NCBI RefSeq assembly: GCF_013839515.1
Contig: NZ_JACDNQ010000014.1
Coordinates: 25,060-89,059, forward strand
DNA length: 64,000 nucleotides
From: Natronomonas salinimetallica
GTDB taxonomy: Archaea > Halobacteriota > Halobacteria > Halobacteriales > Haloarculaceae
Reading direction: 5' to 3'
Positions 30,416 through 38,565 of this stretch are shown here, in pieces; the stretch's first letter is position 1; every line of letters begins with the position of its first letter. A model generated the notes under the pieces. The model had not been told where the DNA came from. It searched no databases and worked only from the letters and a program-made list of their open reading frames with translations. Made by a program: the position numbers and the translations under genes.

Positions 30416-32767
30416 ATGAGCGACGAGAGCACACCGCTTCGCGACCAACTGGAGCGAGTCGGGCGGTTCTCCGCGGAGAACCGCCGTACGATCTTCGCCG
30501 TCGTGGCCGTCCTGCTCGTCGCTTCGATGGGCATCGCGGCCACCTCCGTGTACATGAGCCTGGGGATGGAGCTGTACATCGACGACGACTCCCAGGTCAA
30601 CCAAGACTGGCAAGAGGTCAAAGCCGACGACGAGTTCGACGTCGGTAACGCGGTGTACGTCTCCATCGAGACCGATCAACTCTACGACCCCGAGACGATC
30701 CGCGCCATCGATCGCCTCGATAGGCGATACACCTCGGCCGAGGAGTTTACCTCGGTGACGAGCCTCGCGGACGTCGTCCGGGCCGGCAACGGCGGCGAGA
30801 TACCGGAGACTGAACGCGGCGTCCGGGCGGCGATCGACCGAACCGCGGCGATGGATCCGAGCGCCGAACGGCTCGTCACGAACCTGAATCCGGACCCACA
30901 GACGGCGTTCGTCATCGCCACCTACGGGGAGGTCGACGTCCCGCCCGCCGAGGACCAGTACTTCGGGTTCCTTCCCGGCACCGAGGGCGGCGTGGTCTCC
31001 GAGACCGTCGTCGACGAGACCGACGCCACGTGGCTTCCGCCCCACGTCGACGTCACGATCACCGGCACCCCCGTGTTCGAGACCGCCGCGTTCGGGCTCA
31101 TGCTCCCCGAGATGGTTCAGCTGTTCGCGATCGCCTTCGCGATCATCTTCACGATCGTGTTCTTCGTCATGCGCGGACGCGTCGAACGGACCTGGGAGGT
31201 CGCGCTCCCCCTCTCGGCGGCGATGGTCGCGCTCATCTACATGCTCGGGATGATGGGAATCGTCGGCTTCCAGTTCAACGCGATCATGCTCGGGGTGTTG
31301 CCCATCGCGCTCGGGCTGGGGATCGACTTCAGCCTCCAACTCCACACGCGGTACATCGAAGAACGGGAGAACGGCCGCGAGCCGGTCGACGCCGCCGGGG
31401 CCGCGGCCCGGACGACCGGCAACACGCTGTTGTTGGCCATGGCGACGACCTCGATCGGCCTCGGGGCGCTCTTGGTGTCGGCAGTGCCCCCGACCAGACA
31501 GCTCGGCGCGACGGCGGCCTTCGGCGTCGTCGCTGCGACCATACTCTCGCTTACGTACCTCGTCGCGCTGTTGGTCCACTTCGACGACGGCTCCTACGGG
31601 GGCGAGCCGACCGACGACTCCAGCGAAGGGGCCGAGACGGCCGAGGGGCCTACGGACGGTCGGCTGGAACAGGCCGTCGACAGCGGGTCGACGGTCATCG
31701 CCGCGTCACCCCTGTTGGTATTGCTCGTTATGTTCGCCGCCATCGGCGGCGGGGCGGCGGTCTATCACGACGTGCCGACGACCCAGGAGATGCTCGATTA
31801 CTGGCCGGACATCGAGGAACGCGAGGACCTCGAGGACCTCCAGGACACCGCCGAGAGCCCGAACGTGATGTACGTCACCGTCGAGGGACAGGACACCTAC
31901 TCGCCGGCGACGTTCCGGCGGGCCTCGGCGTTCGAGACCGCGATCGAAGAACACGACGACGTCAACGCCGCGATGAGCCCCGTGAGTGCGACCGAGATGG
32001 CCGTCGGGGACATTCCCGAAAGCCGGGCGCGGCTGATCGAGACCGTCGACCGACAGGCCGAAAACGAGCTCCTGCCGATCGGATCGCGCTCGCAGACGCC
32101 GAACAAGATCCTCATCCAGCTGTTCGTCGCCGACGTCGAAGGCGAGGAGGTCAGACACCTCACCGACGATATCGAGGCCGAGGCGGAGTGGCACTTCGGA
32201 ACCGAGCGGGCCGCAGTCACCGGAAAGCCGGTCGTCAATCGAAACGTCATCGAAAACGTCACCTCGGGGCGGGATCCGATGACGATCCTGAGCTTCGGGA
32301 TGGCGTTTCTGTTCTTGACGGCCGCGCTCAGATCCGCCCGGGAGTCGGCGCTTTTGATCGTCAGCGTCGCCGTCAGCGCCGTGATGCTCATCTCGATGAT
32401 GATGTATCTCTTCGAGATCCCGTGGAACCCCCTGACCGTCGCGACCGGATCGATCGCTTTGGGGGCCGGGATCACGTACGGGATACACGTCCACGAGCGG
32501 TTCAAAGAGGAGATGTTCGCCCGCGGGGCGACCCCCGAGGCGGCGATGCGGGAGGCGATGGTCAAGAAATCCCGCCCGGTCATCGGCTCGGGGACGACGA
32601 CGCTGTTCGGCTTCGGGGTGCTCGGCATCTCCGAGTTCCCCGTCCTCGCGAACTTCGGGATCGCGGTCGCGCTCGCGATGACGTTCGCGCTCGTGACCTC
32701 GTTCTTGTTCCTCCCGGCCGCCGCCCTGACACTCGCGCGCTGGACGGACACCTACGAACGGGCGTGA
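30416..32767 (+). CDS. RND superfamily MMPL-type exporter
   Basis: A 783-residue proton-driven transporter of the MMPL/HpnN group. It has two halves, each with one helix, a large extracellular domain and five helices. The first half shows the RND core GVLPIALGLGIDFSLQLHTRY; the second shows ATGSIALGAGITYGIHVHERF and KKSRPVIGSGTTTLFGFGVL. It may move lipids or other hydrophobic cargo and probably works with the preceding COG1361 protein. No regulator is next to it. Confidence 0.85.
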   Translation: MSDESTPLRDQLERVGRFSAENRRTIFAVVAVLLVASMGIAATSVYMSLGMELYIDDDSQVNQDWQEVKADDEFDVGNAVYVSIETDQLYDPETIRAIDRLDRRYTSAEEFTSVTSLADVVRAGNGGEIPETERGVRAAIDRTAAMDPSAERLVTNLNPDPQTAFVIATYGEVDVPPAEDQYFGFLPGTEGGVVSETVVDETDATWLPPHVDVTITGTPVFETAAFGLMLPEMVQLFAIAFAIIFTIVFFVMRGRVERTWEVALPLSAAMVALIYMLGMMGIVGFQFNAIMLGVLPIALGLGIDFSLQLHTRYIEERENGREPVDAAGAAARTTGNTLLLAMATTSIGLGALLVSAVPPTRQLGATAAFGVVAATILSLTYLVALLVHFDDGSYGGEPTDDSSEGAETAEGPTDGRLEQAVDSGSTVIAASPLLVLLVMFAAIGGGAAVYHDVPTTQEMLDYWPDIEEREDLEDLQDTAESPNVMYVTVEGQDTYSPATFRRASAFETAIEEHDDVNAAMSPVSATEMAVGDIPESRARLIETVDRQAENELLPIGSRSQTPNKILIQLFVADVEGEEVRHLTDDIEAEAEWHFGTERAAVTGKPVVNRNVIENVTSGRDPMTILSFGMAFLFLTAALRSARESALLIVSVAVSAVMLISMMMYLFEIPWNPLTVATGSIALGAGITYGIHVHERFKEEMFARGATPEAAMREAMVKKSRPVIGSGTTTLFGFGVLGISEFPVLANFGIAVALAMTFALVTSFLFLPAAALTLARWTDTYERA

Positions 32768-32832
32768 TCGACCCACGGCAGGGGGATCGTCGCCCCCCGT
32801 ATTCGGCCCGATCGAGGGAACCAGCACAAGGT

Positions 32833-32855
32833 ACATACCCGATGGCCGGGTATGT
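32833..32855. promoter_or_regulatory. Perfect 9-bp dyad overlapping the trxB start region
   Basis: ACATACCCG-N5-CGGGTATGT, ending 7 nt before the trxB ATG. With a leaderless transcript it would cover the region between TATA box and start site, so binding would repress. The protein is unknown. Confidence 0.55.
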
Positions 32856-32861
32856 CCGTGT

Positions 32862-33902
32862 ATGAGTGACGACGCCGAACACCGACGACTCGTCATCGCC
32901 GGCTCCGGAATCGCGGGGCTGTCGGCGGCGATCTACGCCGCGCGCTCGAACAACGATCCGCTGGTGCTCGAAGGCCCCGAGCCCGGCGGCCAGCTCACGC
33001 TGACGACCGACGTCGCGAACTACCCGGGCTTTCCCGAGGGGATCGGCGGCCCGGAGCTGATACAGGACATGAAAGCCCAGGCGGAGCAGTTCGGCACCGA
33101 GATCGACACCGGCGTCATCGTCGACGTCGACCCGGGGACACCCCACCGGATCGAACTCCGGGACGGCACCGTCTACACCGCGGACGCGCTCATCGCGGCC
33201 TCGGGGGCCTCCGCCCGAACGCTCGGGGTGCCCGGCGAGGACGAACTCATGGGCTACGGCGTCTCGACGTGTGCGACCTGCGATGGGGCGTTCTTCCGGG
33301 ACGAGGACATGATCGTGGTCGGCGGCGGCGACGCGGCCTGCGAGGAAGCGGCGTTCCTCACGAAGTTCGCCGACACCGTCTCCATCGTCCACCGACGCGA
33401 GGAGTTCCGCGCGGAGGACTACTGGGTCGACCGGGTCCGGGAACTGGAGTCCGAGGGCGACGTCGAGGTGTTGACCAACACCGAACTGCTCGAGATCGAC
33501 GGCTCCCCGGAGGAGGGCGTCGAGTCGGTGACGCTCGCACGGAACCCCGAGGGCCACCCCACGGAGAAACTCGACGACTCCGACACCGAGCGCTTCGAGA
33601 TGGACGTCGGCGCGGTGTTCATGGCGATCGGACACACCCCGAACACTGACTATCTACAGGACACCGGCGTCGAGTTGGACGACGCCGGCTACCTCGAGAC
33701 CGTCGGCGGATCGGGTGGCGGCCAAACGCGGACGGGCGTCGAGGGGATCTTCGGTGCCGGCGACGTGGTCGACTTCCACTACCAGCAGGCGATCACGGCC
33801 GGCGGAATGGGATCGAAGGCCGCCATCGACGCCGACGCCTACCTCGAGGACCTCGAACGGGAGGCCGAGGGGACGGCCGACCCCGCCGCTGCGGACGACT
33901 GA
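32862..33902 (+). CDS. trxB: Thioredoxin reductase-like FAD/NAD(P)H oxidoreductase
   Basis: Flavoprotein that passes electrons to thioredoxin or a related dithiol. FAD-binding GSGIAG (14-19), the redox pair Cys137/Cys140 in STCATCDGAFF, the nucleotide-binding GGGDAACEEA, and the C-terminal FAD site GIFGAGDVVD are all visible. The length of 346 aa exceeds the usual 310-320 by an acidic insert (about 220-240) and an acidic tail. No thioredoxin gene adjoins. Confidence 0.93.
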   Translation: MSDDAEHRRLVIAGSGIAGLSAAIYAARSNNDPLVLEGPEPGGQLTLTTDVANYPGFPEGIGGPELIQDMKAQAEQFGTEIDTGVIVDVDPGTPHRIELRDGTVYTADALIAASGASARTLGVPGEDELMGYGVSTCATCDGAFFRDEDMIVVGGGDAACEEAAFLTKFADTVSIVHRREEFRAEDYWVDRVRELESEGDVEVLTNTELLEIDGSPEEGVESVTLARNPEGHPTEKLDDSDTERFEMDVGAVFMAIGHTPNTDYLQDTGVELDDAGYLETVGGSGGGQTRTGVEGIFGAGDVVDFHYQQAITAGGMGSKAAIDADAYLEDLEREAEGTADPAAADD

Positions 33903-33943
33903 TACGGATCGGCGTACCGGATCCCCGAAAATACGAGGCGATA

Positions 33944-34025
33944 CTCATGCCGCCGGCTGTCCCCAGTGTACGCGAGTCGTGACCCTGGGTGCGACATTCG
34001 CTCGCGACGGACGGCCGGCGGTATC
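33944..34025. repeat. Dispersed hairpin-forming repeat, copy B
   Basis: Related to 24801-24883. Outer arms CCGCCGG/CCGGCGG, with inner pairs CGCGAG/CTCGCG, GTCG/CGAC and ACCC/GGGT, would fold almost the whole 82 nt into one long stem. It lies between the convergent trxB and nicO genes and may act as a bidirectional terminator or be a small non-autonomous element. Confidence 0.65.
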
Positions 34026-34869
34026 AGAACACGCCGGCGATGAATCCAACGCCCATGATGATGAGGACGGCAGCGGAGAAGGCCGGCAAATACGGCGTGT
34101 ACTGTTTGACCGTCTCCTCGTGGTGTTGATAGCCCGCGATCAACAGCATCGTCAGCCCGACGATAGCAAACACAACGGTGAGAGCGTATGCACTCATCAG
34201 TTCGAGACAGTAGTTCGACCCGGCACAGAGGGCGATAATCTCGAACTCCTCCTCGTGGGCGAACCCGAGCAGAAAGGCGAACCAGGCGATTCCGAACAAT
34301 CCCCTCTCGGCGACAGCATCGGAACGCTCGTCTGTATGCGCGTGCCCACCGAAGAACGGAAGGGTGCGCTTCAGGCGCGAGACGGATCCCTCGCCGCCCT
34401 GTGAACCCGGATGGGCGTGGGTCTCTCCGTGGCTGTGGTCGTGTGAGGCGTGGTCTGTCGACTCGTGGTCGGGACTCCCGTGTGAGCGGGCGTGGCCGCC
34501 ACCGGGACTGTCACGCGAGTGGTCGTGGCGGTACTCTCGGATCCCCAGACCGATCAGTAATACGCCCGCAACTAGACTGACCGGACCACCGATCCGGATG
34601 CCGCTGAAGACCGTGAGTGGCTCGTTGATTTGGGTGAGGCTGAAATAGGATTTCGCATAAAAGAACACGCCAACCATCGCGATACTACTGACGAGGTGTC
34701 CGACACCGATGATGAAACTCGCCGCGAAGCCGTAGAGCCACTTGTTCGTCTGATCCAACGCATACGAGGCGGCGACGGGCCACCCATGACCAGGTTCGAT
34801 CCCGTGGATAGCCCCAAGTGCGACCGAACCGAGCAGCAAGCCGACAGCGTCTCCTGGTATCATCGTCAT
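34024..34869 (-). CDS. NicO/RcnA-like nickel-cobalt transporter with His-rich loop
   Basis: A 281-residue membrane protein, about six helices, with the family's N-terminal metal motif GAIHGIEPGHGWPVA and a second acidic/His motif GFAHEEEFEII. Between helices lies a cytoplasmic loop of about 70 residues very rich in His and Asp (HDHSRD, HESTDHASHDHSHGETHAH), a metal sponge or sensor. Divergent from nikR, which fits nickel. Direction of transport (uptake or efflux) cannot be decided. Start at MTMIPGD (34869) is supported by a TATA box about 25 nt upstream on the minus strand. Confidence 0.8.
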   Translation of the reverse strand: MTMIPGDAVGLLLGSVALGAIHGIEPGHGWPVAASYALDQTNKWLYGFAASFIIGVGHLVSSIAMVGVFFYAKSYFSLTQINEPLTVFSGIRIGGPVSLVAGVLLIGLGIREYRHDHSRDSPGGGHARSHGSPDHESTDHASHDHSHGETHAHPGSQGGEGSVSRLKRTLPFFGGHAHTDERSDAVAERGLFGIAWFAFLLGFAHEEEFEIIALCAGSNYCLELMSAYALTVVFAIVGLTMLLIAGYQHHEETVKQYTPYLPAFSAAVLIIMGVGFIAGVF

Positions 34870-34891
34870 ACGCCGAACTCGGTACGAGCGC

Positions 34892-34933
34892 CGAATAACG
34901 GTTGTTACTACCCGATCGGGGGAATCGTCATAC
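34892..34933 (-). promoter_or_regulatory. nicO promoter with putative NikR-type site, copy 1
   Basis: A TATA-like element (plus-strand CGAATAACG, 34892-34900) is followed, 2 nt further upstream, by TGTTACTAC-N16-TCATAC (34903-34933). The same arrangement recurs upstream of the membrane-protein gene at 35379-35762. TCATAC is the known right half of bacterial NikR operators, and N16 is the known half-site spacing; the left half differs. Confidence 0.55.
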
Positions 34934-34969
34934 TCGGGACTCTTGTGTCCGGGCACCGAACACGGCCGT

Positions 34970-35359
34970 GTGCGAACGAGCTTCAATATCCCCGATACGG
35001 TGGTCGACGAGTTCGATCAGGTCTGGCAGGACGAGGGACTCGACAACCGATCCCGGGCCGTCCGTGAAGCGATGCAGGAGTACATCGAATCGCATTCCCG
35101 ACTCGAAGACCTCTGCGAGGACGTCATCGCACTCGTCGCCTTCGACTACCGCCACCACGAAGTGATCGGAGAACTTCACGCCGTCCAACACGAGTACCAG
35201 GACGTGATCCTCAACACGAGTCACACGCACCAGGGAGAATGGTGTCTCGAGTCCCTGTTCTGCCAGGGAACAGGCGAACGGGTCCGGGAACTGACCTACC
35301 GACTTCGCGACTTCGACGGGGTAAACCGAGTGAAGATCATGGTGATTCGAGACGACTGA
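34970..35359 (+). CDS. nikR: NikR-type nickel-responsive ribbon-helix-helix regulator
   Basis: Nickel-sensing repressor. Residues about 1-45 are the ribbon-helix-helix DNA-binding part (RTSFNIPDTVVDEFDQVW ... RSRAVREAMQEYI). The rest is the ACT-like metal domain, with the high-affinity nickel ligands recognisable in ILNTSHTHQGEWCLE (His-x-His ... Cys) and an upstream His in ELHAVQHEY. I chose the GTG at 34970 (129 aa), since the ribbon strand should be near the N-terminus; a TTG at 34943 would add nine residues. Divergent from the nickel transporter. Confidence 0.85.
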   Translation: MRTSFNIPDTVVDEFDQVWQDEGLDNRSRAVREAMQEYIESHSRLEDLCEDVIALVAFDYRHHEVIGELHAVQHEYQDVILNTSHTHQGEWCLESLFCQGTGERVRELTYRLRDFDGVNRVKIMVIRDD

Positions 35360-35378
35360 GCGCAGTGAACTCGCCCGC

Positions 35379-35762
35379 TCAGTCCGCTGTCGTCACCGTG
35401 TTCTTGGTCGGCTCGGACCGCGTGTCCACGTAGAGGTACACCAACGTGAGGATCAAGACGACCTGGACCGCCTTGTCGACGTAGTCGACCATCCCGTACT
35501 CCGATTTGGCCACGATCCAGAGGGGGAACTGCACGGCCGTATACGGAATCCCGAGCAGGTAGAGCAGCCGCCGCCGATAGTCGAGGAAAAACAGCACAAG
35601 CGCACCGGCGTATCCAACGCCTGCCAGCGCGACGGGAATCCGTCCCTCGATGACACCAGCATACACGTGCAAGACGCCGGTGATGACGATTAGTGCAACC
35701 GCCAGCCACTGAAGCTGGGTGAGTGATCCGATCCGGCTCGCCGGACTGTTTTGTGCAGTCAT
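35379..35762 (-). CDS. Small membrane protein of the nickel cluster
   Basis: A 127-residue protein with four hydrophobic helices (about 18-38, 44-62, 66-88, 95-118) and no known motif. Its promoter shares both TATA spacing and the TGTTAYTAY-N16-TCATAC site with the nicO promoter, so it is probably in the NikR regulon. The start at 35762 is preferred to an ATG at 35780, which is too close to the TATA box. The exact role is unknown. Confidence 0.65.
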   Translation of the reverse strand: MTAQNSPASRIGSLTQLQWLAVALIVITGVLHVYAGVIEGRIPVALAGVGYAGALVLFFLDYRRRLLYLLGIPYTAVQFPLWIVAKSEYGMVDYVDKAVQVVLILTLVYLYVDTRSEPTKNTVTTAD

Positions 35763-35788
35763 CACAATACTACCTTCCATCGGATGGA

Positions 35789-35829
35789 CTATAAGGACTG
35801 TTATTATCCAACTCGGAGTGTCATCATAC
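35789..35829 (-). promoter_or_regulatory. Promoter with putative NikR-type site, copy 2
   Basis: TATA-like element (plus-strand CTATAAGG, 35789-35796) and, 2 nt further upstream, TGTTATTAT-N16-TCATAC (35799-35829). Geometry is the same as in copy 1 at 34892-34933. Confidence 0.55.
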
Positions 35830-35912
35830 GGTGCCCAACGAGTAGTCGTTCGTTTGAGCCGTGGACACACGACACCGGAAGTGCCTTGAGTCGCCGTCCG
35901 AAACCAGGGGGT

Positions 35913-36197
35913 ATGGCAGACGATACAGTCACGCTGCGTATCGAGGGCGACGAGGAGGCCGACGAGGTAACGCTTCCGAGCGAGATGCTCGATCTCATGC
36001 GGGAGGACGGGGAGTCCGACCCCGAGATCGTCGGCGACCTCGCGCTCTTTTCGTGCGCCCAGCGCATCCACGCGACGGTCCATCACGCCCAGGGCGGCGA
36101 CACCGGACGCTACGAGGCCATCGAGGCGCAGACCATGGATCTCTTCGAGGACCGCTTCGGCGCGACCTACGGCGAGTTGACCGGCCACGATCACTGA
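35913..36197 (+). CDS. Small acidic haloarchaeal protein
   Basis: A 94-residue acidic protein, no membrane segment. Starts with MADDTVTLRIEGDEEADEVTLPSEML (a beta-hairpin-like stretch), then helices with several His residues (HATVHHAQ, TGHDH). It looks like a conserved haloarchaeal family of unknown function. The terminal His cluster next to nickel genes is noted, but metal binding is not shown. Confidence 0.65.
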   Translation: MADDTVTLRIEGDEEADEVTLPSEMLDLMREDGESDPEIVGDLALFSCAQRIHATVHHAQGGDTGRYEAIEAQTMDLFEDRFGATYGELTGHDH

Positions 36198-36270
36198 ACC
36201 GACTCGTCGTATCGGAGCGCTCAGGCCGTGAGTTGCCCCGCTGCGTTGTGAATACCGCCCGTCGGTCTTT

Positions 36271-36930
36271 TCATAAAACGTCCCACTCGAGGACGACGCC
36301 GGAGTCGAGACGCTCGACGCCCCCGAGCGCCAACTCCGGGAACTCCGAGACGAACCCCTCGCCGTCGGCGAGCGTCGGCGCGTCCCGGCCGCCGACGACG
36401 GTGTTGGCTATATAAACGGTCAGCTCGTCGACGAGCCCTGCCTCGAACAGCGAGAAGATCAACTCGCCGCCCCCCTCGACGAGCAGGCGCTCGACCCCCA
36501 CGGACTCTAAGGCGTCGAACGCCCCGACGAGGTCGACCCGTTCTTCGCCGGCGACCACGACGGTCGCGCCGGCGTCTCCCAGCGCTGCCCGCCGGGGGTC
36601 GGGAGCCGACTTGCTCGTGAGCACGTACGTCTCGGGTTCGCCCGCCAGTATCGCGGCGTCCGTAGGCGTCCGACACGTCGAGTCGACGACGACCCGGGTC
36701 GGCGGCGACGCGTCCGGTCCGCGGACCGACGTGCGGTGGGCTTCGTCGTGGCGGACGAGCGACGGGTCGTCCGCCAGCGCCGTGCCGACGCCGACGACGA
36801 TGCCGTCGGCCGCCGCACGGAGCCGATCGACGCGGGCGAAGTCGTCGTCACCGCTTATTTCGAGCTGTTCGCGCCGCCGCGAGGAGAGTTTGCCGTCGGC
36901 GCTCGTGGCGGCGTTGACCGAGACGTGCAT
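36271..36930 (-). CDS. arfC: 2,5-diamino-6-ribosylamino-pyrimidinone 5'-phosphate reductase
   Basis: NADPH-dependent reductase of the RibD-C/RIB7 family, acting after archaeal GTP cyclohydrolase in riboflavin and F420 (deazaflavin) synthesis. It has the start VSVNAATSADGKLSS, the nucleotide-site GIVVGVGTALADDPSL, VDSTCRTP, and LLVEGGGELIFSLFEAGLVDEL. Length 219 aa is typical. The next gene upstream on the strand is the TrmJ-like gene. F420 relevance is of interest given the FrhB-like gene at 13972. Confidence 0.88.
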   Translation of the reverse strand: MHVSVNAATSADGKLSSRRREQLEISGDDDFARVDRLRAAADGIVVGVGTALADDPSLVRHDEAHRTSVRGPDASPPTRVVVDSTCRTPTDAAILAGEPETYVLTSKSAPDPRRAALGDAGATVVVAGEERVDLVGAFDALESVGVERLLVEGGGELIFSLFEAGLVDELTVYIANTVVGGRDAPTLADGEGFVSEFPELALGGVERLDSGVVLEWDVL

Positions 36931-37081
36931 ACCGTCTTTGGGGGAGCCGGCGACAAAACGGTTGCCGGTCGCCGGGGCGGTTCGTATACCACCGGGCGGA
37001 ACGGCGACTACGCCCGGCGACGGGCCGTTCCAGGCCGACAGCCCCGACGCCCCCGTCGGACGGTACAACCGGCGTCGGCAT

Positions 37082-37915
37082 TCAGCGGGCGTCGATGCCG
37101 TCGCTTTCGGCCCCGTCGCTTTCGGCCCCGTCGCTTTCGGCCCCGTCGCTTTCGGCCCCGTCGCTTTCGGCCCCGTCGTCGCCGCCGCGCGGGAGCGCGC
37201 CGTTGGCGTGCATCGCCCCGCGGCGGAGGACACCCCGTATCGTCCGCGCTTCCCGACCGGTCGGGTGTGCACGCGAGAGCAGCCGGCGAAACAGCCGTTC
37301 CGTCTTCGGGATCTTCTCCTTCGGATGGCCGACGTCGTGGAGGTACTCGGAGAACGTTGTATAGGCCCCCTCGATCTCGTGTTCGGCGGCGCGCTCGTGT
37401 GGCTCCGCCGGATGTTGGGTCTCCTCGACGGTCAGCTCGCGGAGTTCATAGAGGACGATCGTCGCCGCCTGCGCGAGGTTCAACACGGGGTACGCCTCGC
37501 TCGCGGCGATCGAACAGATCCGGTCCAGGTCGGCGAGTTCGTCGTTCGTCAGCCCGACGCGCTCACGGCCGAAGACGATACACACGTCCGCGTCGAGGCC
37601 CCCGAGTTCCTCGGGAAGCTCAGCCGGACGCATAAACGGATACCGGACGTGGTTTCTCGCGTCCTGGTTCGTCGTCGCGGTACAGGCGACCGTGTAGAAG
37701 TGGTCTCTGAGGTACTCGAACTCGACGGTCGTAGCGTTCGGGAGGACGTCCTCGCGGGCGTGGCCGGCGAACCCGTAGGCTTCCCCGTCGGGGTCGAGTT
37801 CGGGCGGGTCGACGAGATACAGCTCCGAGAGCCCGAAATTCTTCATCGAGCGTGCGATGGTGCCGACGTTGCCGGGGGTCTCGGCCCCGACGACGGCGAC
37901 GGAGATATCGACCAT
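37082..37915 (-). CDS. trmJ: TrmJ-like SPOUT tRNA 2'-O-methyltransferase
   Basis: SPOUT-class RNA methyltransferase, expected to 2'-O-methylate nucleotide 32 of tRNAs. It has the N-terminal AVVGAETPGNVGTIARSMKNFG, the knot region VFGRERVGLTNDEL and SEAYPVLNLAQAATIVLYEL. The C-terminus carries five GAESD repeats encoded by a 15-bp tandem repeat, absent from ordinary family members. Start MVDISVAVVG at 37915; the frame stays open upstream but homologues begin here. Confidence 0.9.
   Translation of the reverse strand: MVDISVAVVGAETPGNVGTIARSMKNFGLSELYLVDPPELDPDGEAYGFAGHAREDVLPNATTVEFEYLRDHFYTVACTATTNQDARNHVRYPFMRPAELPEELGGLDADVCIVFGRERVGLTNDELADLDRICSIAASEAYPVLNLAQAATIVLYELRELTVEETQHPAEPHERAAEHEIEGAYTTFSEYLHDVGHPKEKIPKTERLFRRLLSRAHPTGREARTIRGVLRRGAMHANGALPRGGDDGAESDGAESDGAESDGAESDGAESDGIDAR
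37101..37175. repeat. 15-bp in-frame tandem repeat in the trmJ tail, five copies
   Basis: Five copies of 15 bp (37101-37115 to 37161-37175), each encoding G-A-E-S-D. In-frame length change would only alter the acidic tail. Confidence 0.92.
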
Positions 37916-38000
37916 TGCCGAAGGGTTCGGTTCGGCGTCGGATAAGCGCGTTCGTCGGGCGGGGTCGCCGAATACACCGTCGGCCGGCCGACGAAGCGTC

Positions 38001-38426
38001 CTATCCGAGCGTGGCGATTCGGACTCGGTGGCTCCCGCCCGGTACGGAAACGACGGCCTCCCCGGAAACCGCCTCACCGACGCGTTCTCGCCACCCCTCG
38101 ACTGCGGCCTCGTGGGTGATCCGGTGACGTTCGGGCGAGTACGACGTTCCCGGATCGGACCGGAGCTCGTCTTCGGTGTCGTCGGGGGACGGAAACGCCG
38201 GGACCGATTCGACGAGCCGCTCCGGCGGGACGTGAAGCGGGGACGGGTCGCCGTATTCGCTTTCGGTCCCGTCGAGGTGCAGACGCGCCCGCATCCGGCC
38301 GCTGAACGGCGGCGTCACTCGGAGGACAGCCCCGGCCTCGCGCCGTTCGTTGGCCTCGATCGCGGTCACGACGTCGTCGGTCGTCACCGCGAGTACGCGG
38401 ATGTCGCTCGGATCGTCGGACTCCAC
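38001..38426 (-). CDS. Conserved haloarchaeal protein, function unknown
   Basis: A 141-residue cytoplasmic protein. The N-terminal part (IRVLAVTTDDVVTAIEANERREAGAVLRVTPPFSGRMRARLH) looks like a conserved haloarchaeal family; the rest is acidic and Pro-rich. No ATG is in a sensible place; I take the GTG at 38426, just before the conserved strand, as the start. The long open frame upstream lacks haloarchaeal protein character. Confidence 0.65.
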   Translation of the reverse strand: MESDDPSDIRVLAVTTDDVVTAIEANERREAGAVLRVTPPFSGRMRARLHLDGTESEYGDPSPLHVPPERLVESVPAFPSPDDTEDELRSDPGTSYSPERHRITHEAAVEGWRERVGEAVSGEAVVSVPGGSHRVRIATLG

Positions 38427-38565
38427 ACCGAGACACCGTCCGCCGTCGCAATGAGCGTGTCGACACCGGCCGATGGGGCCGGGGTGAGTCCCCCCATCCC
38501 TCCCCGGCGTGGCGACCGGCCGGAGCAAAATACTCAACTGACTGTACCCTGTATCGGCTCTCACG

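Noticed and set aside
29351..31579. 742-codon minus-strand open frame opposite the COG1361/MMPL genes
   Set aside because: Antisense shadow; Asp/His/Arg-rich composition is typical of such shadows and no motif is present.
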